DNA of 43,312 nt. Source: Marisimplicoccus sp964437815. GTDB taxonomy: Bacteria; Bacteroidota; Bacteroidia; Flavobacteriales; Flavobacteriaceae. Location: NCBI GenBank assembly GCA_964437815.1, contig CAYTIE010000008.1:1-43312 (forward strand), read 5' to 3'. Made by a program: the position numbers and the translations under genes. Shown here piece after piece: positions 32,654 to 41,569 of the stretch (position 1 is the stretch's first letter; every line of letters starts with the position of its first letter). The notes under the pieces were generated by a model. The model did not search any database. It was given only the letters and a program-made list of their open reading frames with translations, and was not told the DNA's origin.

Positions 32654-32661
32654 CAAAATTA
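32654..32661 (-). promoter_or_regulatory. Bacteroidota -7 element TAATTTTG of the nos operon
   Basis: On the minus strand TAATTTTG matches TAnnTTTG exactly and ends 8 bases upstream of the cytochrome c ATG. The start site is inferred at about 32649-32650. No -33 TTTG was seen at normal spacing, as expected for an activator-dependent promoter. Confidence 0.55.
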
Positions 32662-32683
32662 TGAATGCTTATTTATAAAAAAC

Positions 32684-32697
32684 ATGAGAAATATCAT
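32684..32697. promoter_or_regulatory. FNR/CRP-type operator (ATGA-N6-TCAT)
   Basis: A perfect inverted repeat ATGA-GAAATA-TCAT with the six-base spacer of FNR/CRP boxes (consensus TTGA-N6-TCAA). Its centre is about 41 bases upstream of the predicted nos start site, the class II activation position. It also lies 21 bases before the start codon of the divergent Crp/Fnr gene, so that regulator could bind it and also control itself. Inferred from sequence only. Confidence 0.55.
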
Positions 32698-32717
32698 CTT
32701 TTTTGTAACTTTACTAT

Positions 32718-33449
32718 ATGGTCAACAAATTAAAAATTAAACATCCAAAAAAGAATAAAGAAAGCAGATGTGAGAGTTGTATAGTCAGGCATTTAAACTC
32801 TTTAAAAGATTTGGATAATAAAACACTTGCCCATATAGCTGACTGTAAAGAAACTTTAACTATTAATAAAGGAGAATCTATTTTTAAGGAAGGTCAAACT
32901 CTCAAAGGACTATACTGTGTTAAACAAGGAAATCCAAAATTGTCTAAAATTAGTGATAATGGAAAAGATCAAATTATTAGAATTGCTTCGAAAGGAGAAC
33001 TTCTTGGCCATAGAACTTTAGTTTCTGGCAAAAAAACTAATCTTAGTGCAGTTGCTCTTAATAATATGGAAGTATGTTTCATACCAAAAGAACAAATTTC
33101 AAAATTAATAGATGACAAAAGATTTACTAAATCTCTACTATTACATATATCAAATGAATTAAAGGAATCTGATAATAGATTAATAAATATGGCTCAACAA
33201 AGTCTTAAGCAACGTTTAGCTCAATTATTAATTTATCTTGATAATAATTTTGGCCGTAATAAGAAAGGTTTTATTAATCTATATCTTTCAAGAAGAGATA
33301 TATCAAATATTCTAGGAACATCTAAAGAAGGATGTATTAGAATGATTTCAAATTTTAAAAAGGAAAAATTAATCGATTTACAAGGAAAAAAAATTAAAAT
33401 TATCGATTTTGATACCTTAGTACAAATAGAACTAGGATTTATAAAATAA
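32718..33449 (+). CDS. Crp/Fnr-family transcription regulator
   Basis: 243 residues. N-terminal cysteines RCESCIVRH (Cys18, Cys21) and Cys43 precede the cyclic nucleotide-binding-like domain (about 40-150: IFKEGQTLKGLYCVKQG, KGELLGHRTLVSG), a long dimerisation helix, then a Crp-type winged helix (about 165-240) with recognition helix in YLSRRDISNILGTSKEGCIR. Its Cys pattern is FNR-like but not the exact four-Cys set of E. coli FNR, so an Fe-S oxygen sensor is possible, not proven. It is divergent from the nos operon with an FNR-type box between, making it the likely activator of nos under low oxygen. Several plain Crp/Fnr homologues in Bacteroidota share this form. Confidence 0.9.
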   Translation: MVNKLKIKHPKKNKESRCESCIVRHLNSLKDLDNKTLAHIADCKETLTINKGESIFKEGQTLKGLYCVKQGNPKLSKISDNGKDQIIRIASKGELLGHRTLVSGKKTNLSAVALNNMEVCFIPKEQISKLIDDKRFTKSLLLHISNELKESDNRLINMAQQSLKQRLAQLLIYLDNNFGRNKKGFINLYLSRRDISNILGTSKEGCIRMISNFKKEKLIDLQGKKIKIIDFDTLVQIELGFIK

Positions 33450-33451
33450 TC

Positions 33452-34198
33452 TTAATTAACCCTTTCAGGATAATCTGTAATTATAGCATCTACTCCAAGT
33501 TCAATCATTCTTTTTATGTCACTAAACTCATTTATAGTATAAGAGAAGATTTTAAAACCATTCGCATGAATTTCATTTATATTATCTTCATTTAAAGACT
33601 TATAATTAGGATTTATTGCTAATGCATCTAATTTTTTAGCAATAGGAATTGCTTCAATAGGATCAAATTCAGTTAAAATAGCAATCGACACAGTTTTGTT
33701 TATAGATCTAAACTTTTCTAATTCATCCCATTTGAAACTCGAAATAATAAATTTATCATCTGTCCAGCCTCCTTTATTAATATATTGATTAATCAAATGG
33801 TTTGTTGGAGATGCAGTTTCATAACCTTTAAGCTCAATATTTAACTTAACCTGTCCATCAATCAATTGTAAAACCTCTTCCAGTGTTGGAATTCTATATT
33901 TATCTAGAACTAATATATTTTTTATTGAGTCTAATTCAAGAGACTCTATAAACCCTGGTGAATTTGTTAGCCTATCAAGTTTCTCATCATGAAAAACAAC
34001 TAATTCACCAGTTTTACATCTAAAAACATCAATCTCAATACCATCTACTCCTAATTCCATAGCCTTCTTTATTGAAGGAATTGTGTTTTCAGCAATATGT
34101 CCCATGGCTCCTCTATGACCTATAATCATCACTTTAGTGTTTTTATTACAACTTAATACTGATATCAAAGTTAGAAATGATATTATAAATCTAAACAT
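33452..34198 (-). CDS. glycerophosphodiester phosphodiesterase lipoprotein
   Basis: A 248-residue TIM-barrel hydrolase that splits glycerophosphodiesters into glycerol-3-phosphate and an alcohol. Lipobox SVLSC (Cys17) places it on a membrane in the periplasm. Catalytic residues: IGHRGAMG (first His-Arg), AENTIPS, GIEIDVFRCKTGELVVFHDE with Glu/Asp metal ligands and the second His, and LNIELKG. C terminus AIITDYPERVN is the family ending. A fragment similar to this tail occurs at 24.5 kb. Two bases separate its stop from that of the Crp/Fnr gene. With phoA it can supply phosphate from lipid head groups. Confidence 0.93.
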   Translation of the reverse strand: MFRFIISFLTLISVLSCNKNTKVMIIGHRGAMGHIAENTIPSIKKAMELGVDGIEIDVFRCKTGELVVFHDEKLDRLTNSPGFIESLELDSIKNILVLDKYRIPTLEEVLQLIDGQVKLNIELKGYETASPTNHLINQYINKGGWTDDKFIISSFKWDELEKFRSINKTVSIAILTEFDPIEAIPIAKKLDALAINPNYKSLNEDNINEIHANGFKIFSYTINEFSDIKRMIELGVDAIITDYPERVN

Positions 34199-34280
34199 AT
34201 TGAAAGATAAGATTTTATGAATAAAAATGAATAATTAGTATATTAGACTAACCCTCCGATAAGGTTTATAAATTAGAATT

Positions 34281-34817
34281 ATGAAATTATTTTCAGTGTT
34301 TTTGGGTGGTAGAGCAATAAAATGTAATACAGAACTTCATGATGTTGTTTTTACATGTGGTAATAGCATTGAAGAAACATATTTAGACTTATTAGATAAA
34401 TGGTTTGGAATTCCTGATAAACTTCATATTGATTCTTGGGTTGAATTATCTAATGTTGATGGATATAAAGTGTCTTTAAGTGAAAACAAAATTGAAAACA
34501 ATAACAAATTATACTTTATAAATCTTGGCGCGTATGATCCTAATAAATTTGAAGAGTTACATGAAAGTAGATTTATGGTTGGGCCAAATAAAGTAAGAAT
34601 TAAAAAAAGAGCAAAAGAGAGCATGATGATTGGACTAGACCAAGTTCACACAGATGATTTATATGATGTTGACGATTGTATAGAAATAAATAAAGTATCT
34701 GATCTTTATGTAAAACTTGAAAAGTCTAACAATAAAAAAGAATTAATTTTTAATAATGGCTACTACCCTATTCCTAAATCTGTAATTGAAGAATACAAAC
34801 TTTCAATAAAAAAATAA
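34281..34817 (+). CDS. DUF1543 domain protein
   Basis: A 178-residue soluble protein matching DUF1543 from its opening KLFSVFLGGRAIKCNTELHDVVF and the WFGIPDKLHIDSWVEL and LYFINLGAYDPNKFEELHE blocks; the family has a duplicated domain and here the second copy is recognisable at about 85-150 (VHTDDLYDVDDCIEI). No function is known. It is 10 bases upstream of the PLP-dependent dehydratase, which may share its transcript. Confidence 0.8.
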   Translation: MKLFSVFLGGRAIKCNTELHDVVFTCGNSIEETYLDLLDKWFGIPDKLHIDSWVELSNVDGYKVSLSENKIENNNKLYFINLGAYDPNKFEELHESRFMVGPNKVRIKKRAKESMMIGLDQVHTDDLYDVDDCIEINKVSDLYVKLEKSNNKKELIFNNGYYPIPKSVIEEYKLSIKK

Positions 34818-34827
34818 AATATTAGTT

Positions 34828-35763
34828 ATGGATAAGACCAGCTTAATTGAATGTCATAATCGAATCAAACCTTATATACATAATACTCCTGTTATTACCT
34901 CTAGTCAAATCAATAACATGACAGGAGCAGAAATATATTTTAAATGTGACAACTTCCAAAAGATGGGAGCATTCAAAATGAGAGGAGCTACAAATGCTAT
35001 CCTTCAGCTTCCTGCAGATAAAAAATCAAATGGAGTTGTAACACATTCATCTGGAAACTTTGGACAGGCTTTGGCCTTGGCAGCTCAGAGTATAGGTGTA
35101 AAATCATATATAGTAATGCCCTCAAATGCAACAGAAATAAAAAAAACTGCCGTAAAAGGGTATGGAGGTGAATTAATTGAATCTGAATCAAATGTAGAAT
35201 CAAGAGAAGCTACTGCACAAGAAATTGTAAGATCTAAAGGTGCAACTTTTATTCATCCCTCAAATGATAATGATGTTATTTTAGGTCAAGGTACTGCTTG
35301 CAAAGAACTTTTGGAAGATTATAATTCTTTAGAATACGTTATAACTCCAGTTGGAGGAGGAGGACTAATTGCTGGGAGTGCACTAGCAGCAAAATATTTT
35401 GGTCAAAATTGTTCTGTTATTGGGGCTGAACCATCAGTTGTTGATGATGCATATAGATCTCTAAAAAGCGGAAAAATAGAAACAAATAGTACTACAAAAA
35501 CAATAGCTGATGGACTAAATACTCAATTAGGAGACAAAAACTTTCCAATAATACAAAAAGAAGTTCACTCAATTATTACAGTAACTGAAGATGAAATAAT
35601 TGAATCAATGAGAATTATGTGGGAAAGATTAAAAATTGTATGTGAGCCATCTTGCGCACCTTCATTAGCAGCAGTTTTAAAAAACAAAAAGTTTTTTAAT
35701 AATAAAAAGGTGGGAGTAATAGTCTCAGGAGGTAATGTTGATTTAAATAAACTCCCTTTTTAA
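34828..35763 (+). CDS. PLP-dependent serine/threonine dehydratase or serine racemase
   Basis: A 311-residue fold-type II PLP enzyme. Schiff-base Lys in FQKMGAFKMRGATNA (about 42-56), phosphate-contact SSGNFGQALALAA, and the glycine loop PVGGGGLIAGS. It has no C-terminal ACT/regulatory domain, so it is of the short catabolic type: threonine ammonia-lyase, serine dehydratase or serine racemase. The C-terminal CEPSCAPSLAAVL and VIVSGGNVDL match the serine racemase-like group. Reaction cannot be fixed without assay. Preceded closely by DUF1543. Confidence 0.88.
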   Translation: MDKTSLIECHNRIKPYIHNTPVITSSQINNMTGAEIYFKCDNFQKMGAFKMRGATNAILQLPADKKSNGVVTHSSGNFGQALALAAQSIGVKSYIVMPSNATEIKKTAVKGYGGELIESESNVESREATAQEIVRSKGATFIHPSNDNDVILGQGTACKELLEDYNSLEYVITPVGGGGLIAGSALAAKYFGQNCSVIGAEPSVVDDAYRSLKSGKIETNSTTKTIADGLNTQLGDKNFPIIQKEVHSIITVTEDEIIESMRIMWERLKIVCEPSCAPSLAAVLKNKKFFNNKKVGVIVSGGNVDLNKLPF

Positions 35764-35774
35764 ATTAGATAATA

Positions 35775-37250
35775 TTATATCTGTGTCCTTTTAATTTCTT
35801 CTGTTACTCTCAGACCAGATTCTATTGCACCATTCATAGAAGCTCTTTGTATTGCCGTGTGTTCACCAGCAAAGAAAACAGGCCCCTCTGGTTCAGCTAA
35901 TATCTCTCTAAACCCTTTCTGCCCCAGCCCAGCAAAAGAATAACTTGCTTTTACCCAAGGGTCTTCATTCCAATATTTTACAACTCCCTTCTCCCAATAA
36001 TTTGACGTTTCTGGCCACATGTCACTACAAGTACTCTTAGCTATATCAAGTCTTTTATTATTATCTAGTTTTCCTAGTTTTATTGCATCTTCTCCTGAAG
36101 TAAAACTTAGTAATATTCCCCTTGGACCTGTTTGATCAATTGAAAAATGATAAACCCTTCGAAGTGGGGTATCAGTAAAAATACGTTGTCCAATAGAGTT
36201 TTTATAATCCCAAAATCTTTTTTTATACTGCATCGCTATTTTCATTGCATGTCCATATTGTTGATTGTTAATACAATTTGTCTTTTCCATAGAAAAACTA
36301 GGGTTAATATCTATGTTTTTTAATATGGATGCAGGTATTGCCAATACACATTTTTTTGCTTGAATCTGGACAAGTCTTTGATTTTCTTTAACAGTTGCAG
36401 TAATCCCATTAGAATCATACTCAAGACGTTGTAAAGGTCTATTATACATAATTTTTGTATCTATTTTTTTTGCAAGTGTTTTAGGTAGCTGATCATTTCC
36501 TCCAAAGATTCTTCCTTCAACTGTATTTTCACTAAAGTTTGATGTTCTTGTATTAGACAATACCATATGCAACGCAGACATTTTTGATGGAAGAGCAGTC
36601 TCTTCTGTTGCATTTGCATAAGTATATAAATCAATAATATCTTTTGTAGCTCCACCTTCCTTAAGAATATCTTCAACTGATATCTTATCCAATGCTTGTA
36701 CCTCTGGAGAATTCATGCCCTTTTGTTCGACTAGGTCTATCCACTTTTGTATATACTGAACTTCTTGACCAAATAATTTACCTTCCGAAGCCCCTTTAAA
36801 GGGTAGTAAATCTCTTCCAGATTTTAACCCTTCAATAGATAAACTCTGACCTTTTACATATACACCATCATACTGTTTTGCCGGCAGAACTTTTAAATCG
36901 AACCTTTTACAATATTCATGAATATGTGTATCTGAACTATCTACATATTCAGCTCCCATTTCAGAATATAAATTATCAGAAAAAGTTTCTCTATAGGTAT
37001 TTACTCTTCCACCTGGACGAGAACGGGCCTCAATCAAAAGAACATTAAATCCAGCTTGATCTAATTCATAAGCACAAGTGAGACCAGCTAGTCCTGCACC
37101 TACTACAATTATTCGTTTATCATCAGTTGAATTACAAGAAATCGATGAAAAAGATAAAGGATAAATTGAAAATAAAGAAGTAGTTAGCCCTGTCTTCTTA
37201 ATAAATGACCTTCTTGTTAATTGGTTATAATATTTCTTTTTTTGGTCCAT
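35775..37250 (-). CDS. flavin-containing amine oxidase, Tat-exported
   Basis: 491 residues from ATG 37248-37250, chosen because it gives a Tat signal (TRRSFIKKTG at about 12-21 plus a hydrophobic stretch); the longer frame adds seven residues before it. FAD-binding Rossmann motif VVGAGLAGLTCAYELDQAGF, then EARSRPGGRV, and the C-terminal FAD contact FFAGEHTAIQRASMNGAIESG. This places it in the monoamine oxidase/L-amino-acid oxidase superfamily, acting in the periplasm after folding with FAD. Substrate unknown. Divergent from the sulfatase. Confidence 0.9.
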   Translation of the reverse strand: MDQKKKYYNQLTRRSFIKKTGLTTSLFSIYPLSFSSISCNSTDDKRIIVVGAGLAGLTCAYELDQAGFNVLLIEARSRPGGRVNTYRETFSDNLYSEMGAEYVDSSDTHIHEYCKRFDLKVLPAKQYDGVYVKGQSLSIEGLKSGRDLLPFKGASEGKLFGQEVQYIQKWIDLVEQKGMNSPEVQALDKISVEDILKEGGATKDIIDLYTYANATEETALPSKMSALHMVLSNTRTSNFSENTVEGRIFGGNDQLPKTLAKKIDTKIMYNRPLQRLEYDSNGITATVKENQRLVQIQAKKCVLAIPASILKNIDINPSFSMEKTNCINNQQYGHAMKIAMQYKKRFWDYKNSIGQRIFTDTPLRRVYHFSIDQTGPRGILLSFTSGEDAIKLGKLDNNKRLDIAKSTCSDMWPETSNYWEKGVVKYWNEDPWVKASYSFAGLGQKGFREILAEPEGPVFFAGEHTAIQRASMNGAIESGLRVTEEIKRTQI

Positions 37251-37318
37251 ATAGACTAAGATAGGAATCAAAATGTTGATTAGTATATATTTTTTTAAAT
37301 TTATCTTAATTAATTATT

Positions 37319-38779
37319 ATGAAGAAAGAAATACTATTTATTTTATCACTATGCCTTCTTAGTTGTTCTGAAGACAAAACATTGGAGAACATTTCTTCAA
37401 TTGAAAACCCAAACTTCGTTTTAATATTTATGGATGATTTAGGATACGGAGATATAATGCCGTTCGGATCTATAAATTATGAAACTCCACATATAAACAG
37501 ACTTGCAAAAGAAGGAATGTTGTTTACTAATTTCTACTCAGTACAAGCAGTTTGTAGTGCATCAAGAGCTGCTCTATTAACAGGATGCTATTCAAATAGA
37601 ATAGGAATAAGCGGAGCATTAATGCCATACTCAACTACAGGTCTCAATGAAAATGAAATTACAATAGCTGAGTTATTAAGAGAAAAAGGGTATGCAACAT
37701 CTATATTTGGAAAATGGCATCTAGGGTTTCAAGAAAAATTTCTTCCTCTAAATCATGGTTTTGACACCTTTCTAGGGTTGCCTTATTCAAATGACATGTG
37801 GCCTGTTGATTTTGATGGAAATCAAATATCTGACACATCTGATTGGAGGAAAAAGTCTTACCCACAATTACCTTTAATTGAAGACTTCAAGAAAATTGAT
37901 GAAATTAGAACATTAGAAGATCAGGCTAAACTAACAACCTTATACACTGAGAAGTCTGTTGAATTTATAAAAAATAATAAAGACAACCCATTCTTTTTAT
38001 ACGTACCTCATTCTATGCCTCATGTTCCTATAGCTGTATCAAATAAATTTAAGGGAAAAAGTTCTCAAGGTCTGTATGGTGATTTAATGATGGAAATTGA
38101 TTGGTCAATTGGCGAAATAGTAAAAGCATTAAAAGAAAACAATTTGGAAGAAAACACACTTGTAATCTTTACAAGTGATAATGGGCCATGGTTAAACTTT
38201 GGTAATCATGCAGGATCTACTGCAGGACTTAGAGAAGGTAAAGGAACAAGCTTTGAAGGGGGGCAAAGAGTACCAACAATAATGAAGTGGCCAAAAGTAA
38301 TTAAACCTGGAAGCATCTCAAATAAAATTGCAGCTACAATTGATGTTTTACCTACAATTGCTAATATAGTTTCATCTGAACTTCCTAAACATAAAATAGA
38401 TGGTGTTGATATATCTTCCACCCTTGAGGGAACAGTAAATTCTAATCCTAGAGATCACCTATACTATTATTATGGAAAAAATAATTTAGAAGCGGTAAGA
38501 AAAGATAATTGGAAGTTAGTATTCCCTCATGAAAGTCGCTCTTATAAAAATGTACTCCCTAAAAACGATGGTCATCCTGGCCCTTATTCTAGATTTACTG
38601 CAGAATATGCACTTTATAATCTTAGAAGAGATCCTGGTGAAGAATATAATGTAAAAGAACTCTATCCAGATATTGTCAAAGAGCTTGAAGACTTAGCTGA
38701 AATAGCAAGAAATGATCTAGGGGACGATTTAAATAATCGTATAGGGAATAATATAAGAGAACCTGGAACTATTGAATAG
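37319..38779 (+). CDS. sulfatase lipoprotein (arylsulfatase-like, S1 family)
   Basis: 486 residues, lipobox LLSC (Cys16). Calcium-site Asp pair in IFMDDLGYGD (39-40), active-site motif CSASR at 79-83: Cys79 would be oxidised to formylglycine; the third position is Ala rather than the common Pro (CxPxR), an accepted variant. GKWHLGF, HSMPHVPI and TSDNGPW are the other S1 catalytic blocks. It removes sulfate esters from glycans or aryl sulfates on the cell surface or periplasm. The formylglycine-generating enzyme is not in the window. It heads a plus-strand run with the unknown lipoprotein and the fucosidase. Confidence 0.93.
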   Translation: MKKEILFILSLCLLSCSEDKTLENISSIENPNFVLIFMDDLGYGDIMPFGSINYETPHINRLAKEGMLFTNFYSVQAVCSASRAALLTGCYSNRIGISGALMPYSTTGLNENEITIAELLREKGYATSIFGKWHLGFQEKFLPLNHGFDTFLGLPYSNDMWPVDFDGNQISDTSDWRKKSYPQLPLIEDFKKIDEIRTLEDQAKLTTLYTEKSVEFIKNNKDNPFFLYVPHSMPHVPIAVSNKFKGKSSQGLYGDLMMEIDWSIGEIVKALKENNLEENTLVIFTSDNGPWLNFGNHAGSTAGLREGKGTSFEGGQRVPTIMKWPKVIKPGSISNKIAATIDVLPTIANIVSSELPKHKIDGVDISSTLEGTVNSNPRDHLYYYYGKNNLEAVRKDNWKLVFPHESRSYKNVLPKNDGHPGPYSRFTAEYALYNLRRDPGEEYNVKELYPDIVKELEDLAEIARNDLGDDLNNRIGNNIREPGTIE

Positions 38780-38816
38780 ATTTTGATACTTTTGTTTTAT
38801 ATATTTTTTGGCTATT

Positions 38817-40211
38817 ATGTTAGATTCTAAAGTCTTAGTTTATTTTATCCTTCCATTTTTTTTCATCATGTGTAAACCACAAATAAATGAGGATAAGGAT
38901 AATCAATTAGCCATACCTGGAGATAGAACATGCTTTTGGTCAAGGGGACCTGTAAGTTCTGATCCTTATATAAATATTGCATATCCAGATGCTGGTGTTT
39001 TTTATTGGAGTGCTGTTTTTACAATTCCAAAAGGGGCAAAACTTGAATTGGAAGGTGAATTTCCACACTCAAGATATATGTCATTTATAAGTTATGACGG
39101 AAGAGGTATCCCTCAAGAATCTATAGCAGACTATTTAATAAATGCTGACTCAGGAAATCAAAATCCATTTTTGGAAGATGCTGATAGAAACTCTGATAAG
39201 CGATCATATAAAATAGAAATAAAGAATGAATCTGCTCCTTCTCTTCAAGCAGAAGGAATCAAATTGTTAAAACCAACTCTTGAAGATCAAATTGATTTAA
39301 AAACCAGAATTCAAAATACTCTTCACGCCCCTTCATATGCTAGAGATCAACAGTCTGTTGTATACAGAATCTATGTTCCTGACAAAGGAACTAATGAAAC
39401 AGGTGATGTTGGACTTCCTTCACCAATACTAACCATGGCTGATGGAACAGTTTACAGAGGGTCTGAGGCCTGTCAATTGCTTAAAACTATGCAACCTATA
39501 CAAATCAAACCTGATGCTGTAGGTATTACTCTAGAGAAGTATTATGAGATTACAAGTATTGAAAACAGACCTTTTGGCCATCCTGCTACTAATCCTCCAA
39601 CTTGGTATTTACAATATGATAGAAAATTTTTAATTGGCATGTATACCGGTGAAATGCCTGATAATACCCGAAAAAGTACGGGTGGATTTTATCCCAATGT
39701 AGATAATAATTACATCCGAACTTTTATTAATAGAAAATTTGGAAAAGTTTTTGTTTTAAATGGTAAGATCCCTAATACTCCTAAGACATGGAATGGCAAT
39801 GAAAAAATGACTAGTGAAGAACTTGTTTATTGGTCACTATGTTCAGTTCAAGGATTTGCAAATACTAGAGTTAACGATTGCTTTTTTGACGAACAACTTC
39901 CTATTAATGAAAATAGAGAATTTGTTGTTGTTGTTAGTCGAGAAGAGGATCGCCCCAGAAATGCAAGAGTTGGATGTGGCTATGGTTGGCTTCCTATTGC
40001 TGATGATGGAGATGGTGTAAATGATAAGGATATTGGAGTTTTGCAAATTCGTAATCTACTCGCCTCACCTGATTTTAAACATTCGATTCAAAATATAAAA
40101 CAAATTGGGACAGAGAAAGAAGTTATGGGAGAGTATTTTCCTAGATCATTTTATACCTCTAAAGAGGCTTTTGAAGCATTCTTCCCATGTTACCCAGAAA
40201 TAAAAAATTAA
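38817..40211 (+). CDS. unrecognised 464-residue lipoprotein next to sulfatase and fucosidase
   Basis: I cannot name this protein. ATG 38817 gives a clear lipoprotein signal (FFFIMC, Cys16 after the new start) and is preferred over the TTG at 38808. The mature part opens with RTCFWSRGPVSSDPYINIAYPD, then FYWSAVFTIPKGAKLELEGE and FPHSRYMSFISYDG. The C-terminal half repeats the idea: FGKVFVLNGKIPNTPKTW and ELVYWSLCSVQG. This looks like a duplicated beta-rich domain, vaguely like DUF1254/DUF1214 proteins, with conserved aromatic and Cys positions. I recall similar uncharacterised proteins in other bacteria. It is 37 bases after the sulfatase and 4 bases before the fucosidase, so it is probably part of the same glycan-handling unit. 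Confidence 0.8.
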   Translation: MLDSKVLVYFILPFFFIMCKPQINEDKDNQLAIPGDRTCFWSRGPVSSDPYINIAYPDAGVFYWSAVFTIPKGAKLELEGEFPHSRYMSFISYDGRGIPQESIADYLINADSGNQNPFLEDADRNSDKRSYKIEIKNESAPSLQAEGIKLLKPTLEDQIDLKTRIQNTLHAPSYARDQQSVVYRIYVPDKGTNETGDVGLPSPILTMADGTVYRGSEACQLLKTMQPIQIKPDAVGITLEKYYEITSIENRPFGHPATNPPTWYLQYDRKFLIGMYTGEMPDNTRKSTGGFYPNVDNNYIRTFINRKFGKVFVLNGKIPNTPKTWNGNEKMTSEELVYWSLCSVQGFANTRVNDCFFDEQLPINENREFVVVVSREEDRPRNARVGCGYGWLPIADDGDGVNDKDIGVLQIRNLLASPDFKHSIQNIKQIGTEKEVMGEYFPRSFYTSKEAFEAFFPCYPEIKN

Positions 40212-40215
40212 TATT

Positions 40216-41541
40216 ATGAAAAAATTAATTATTATAATTATTTGTTTTACTGTAAGCTTGTCAAATGCTCAACAAGATTACTCACCAAGCAAAGAAAATC
40301 TTGAAGCTAGGAAATGGTTTGAAGATGCAAAATTTGGACTTTTTATTCATTGGGGTGTTTATAGTGTTTTAGGAGATGGGGAATGGGTAATGAACAATCA
40401 AAATATTTCAATAAAAGAATATGAAAGATTAACTAGCTTTTTCAATCCAACTGAGTTCGATGCTGAAGAATGGGTTAAGTTGGCGAAGGAAACTGGAATG
40501 AAATATATTACAATAACAAGCAGACACCACGATGGTTTTTCAATGTTTGACTCTGCTGCCTCTGACTATAATATAGTTGATAAAACGCCCTATGGAAAAG
40601 ATATTTTAAAAATGCTGTCCGATGCATGCAGAAAAGAGGGAATCAAATTATTTTTTTATTATTCTCAATTAGATTGGTATAGAGATGATTACTTTCCAAG
40701 AGGTAGAACTGGGAATGGAATTAGTGGAAGAGGGGAAGGAAATTGGAATGATTATATAGAGTTTATGAAAGCTCAACTTACAGAATTACTTACAAACTAT
40801 GGAGAAATTGGCGGAATATGGTTTGATGGTCAATGGGATCAACATGAATGGGATGGAAAAAGGTTTGGAAAATTAAATGCAGATTTTAAACTAAAGGAGG
40901 TTTATGAATTAATCCATAATCTACAACCACAGGCTCTTATAGGCAGTAATCACCATTTGTCACCTAATCCGGGTGAAGATTTTCAAATGTTTGAAAAAGA
41001 TCTTCCTGGAAAAGGAACAAAAGATTTTGCCACTTCAGCTGATGATATTGGAAACTTACCTCTCGAGGTATGTGAAACAATAAATGGTTCATGGGGGTTT
41101 AATTTAAAAGACAGAAAAAATAAATCTGAAAAAGAACTAATACAATATTTAGTAAAAGCAGCTGGATATGGAAGTAATCTTCTTCTAAATGTTGGTCCAA
41201 TGCCAAATGGGAAAATTCAAGAGGAACATATTGAATCTCTTAAGAAAATTGGTAGATGGGTAAAACAAAATGGTCAAACAATATATAACACGAAAAGGGG
41301 ACCGATATCTCCAAGTGATGAGATTGCTTCAACTCAAAATGGCAACATCGTATATATACACTTATTGGATAATAATAAATCAGAATATTATATCGAAGGA
41401 TTTAAATCAAAATTCAAAAAAATTTCCTATTTAAAATCAAACAAAAAAGTCTCATATAAAAAGACAAAAACTGGATTACATTTAATTTTAGATAAAAAAG
41501 AAATAAATTCTATTGATACCATTTTAATAATGGAATTATGA
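40216..41541 (+). CDS. GH29 alpha-L-fucosidase
   Basis: A 441-residue retaining exo-fucosidase with a Sec signal peptide (about 1-18, ending SNAQ). Family motifs: KFGLFIHWGVYS, the HHDGFSMFDS His-His pair at 104-105, FFYYSQLDW, and the nucleophile Asp204 in GIWFDGQWD. LLLNVGPMPNG closes the barrel, and a short C-terminal beta domain follows. It removes terminal L-fucose from algal fucans or animal-type glycans. Located 4 bases after the unknown lipoprotein and convergent with the sialidase, so sulfatase, fucosidase and sialidase together suggest a sulfated, fucosylated, sialylated substrate. Confidence 0.95.
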   Translation: MKKLIIIIICFTVSLSNAQQDYSPSKENLEARKWFEDAKFGLFIHWGVYSVLGDGEWVMNNQNISIKEYERLTSFFNPTEFDAEEWVKLAKETGMKYITITSRHHDGFSMFDSAASDYNIVDKTPYGKDILKMLSDACRKEGIKLFFYYSQLDWYRDDYFPRGRTGNGISGRGEGNWNDYIEFMKAQLTELLTNYGEIGGIWFDGQWDQHEWDGKRFGKLNADFKLKEVYELIHNLQPQALIGSNHHLSPNPGEDFQMFEKDLPGKGTKDFATSADDIGNLPLEVCETINGSWGFNLKDRKNKSEKELIQYLVKAAGYGSNLLLNVGPMPNGKIQEEHIESLKKIGRWVKQNGQTIYNTKRGPISPSDEIASTQNGNIVYIHLLDNNKSEYYIEGFKSKFKKISYLKSNKKVSYKKTKTGLHLILDKKEINSIDTILIMEL

Positions 41542-41569
41542 TTTATTACCTATTTAATGATAATTAAAA

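Noticed and set aside
25126..33449. nos cluster incomplete because nosR is missing
   Set aside because: Clade II nos systems usually lack NosR; the essential maturation genes nosDFYL are all present.
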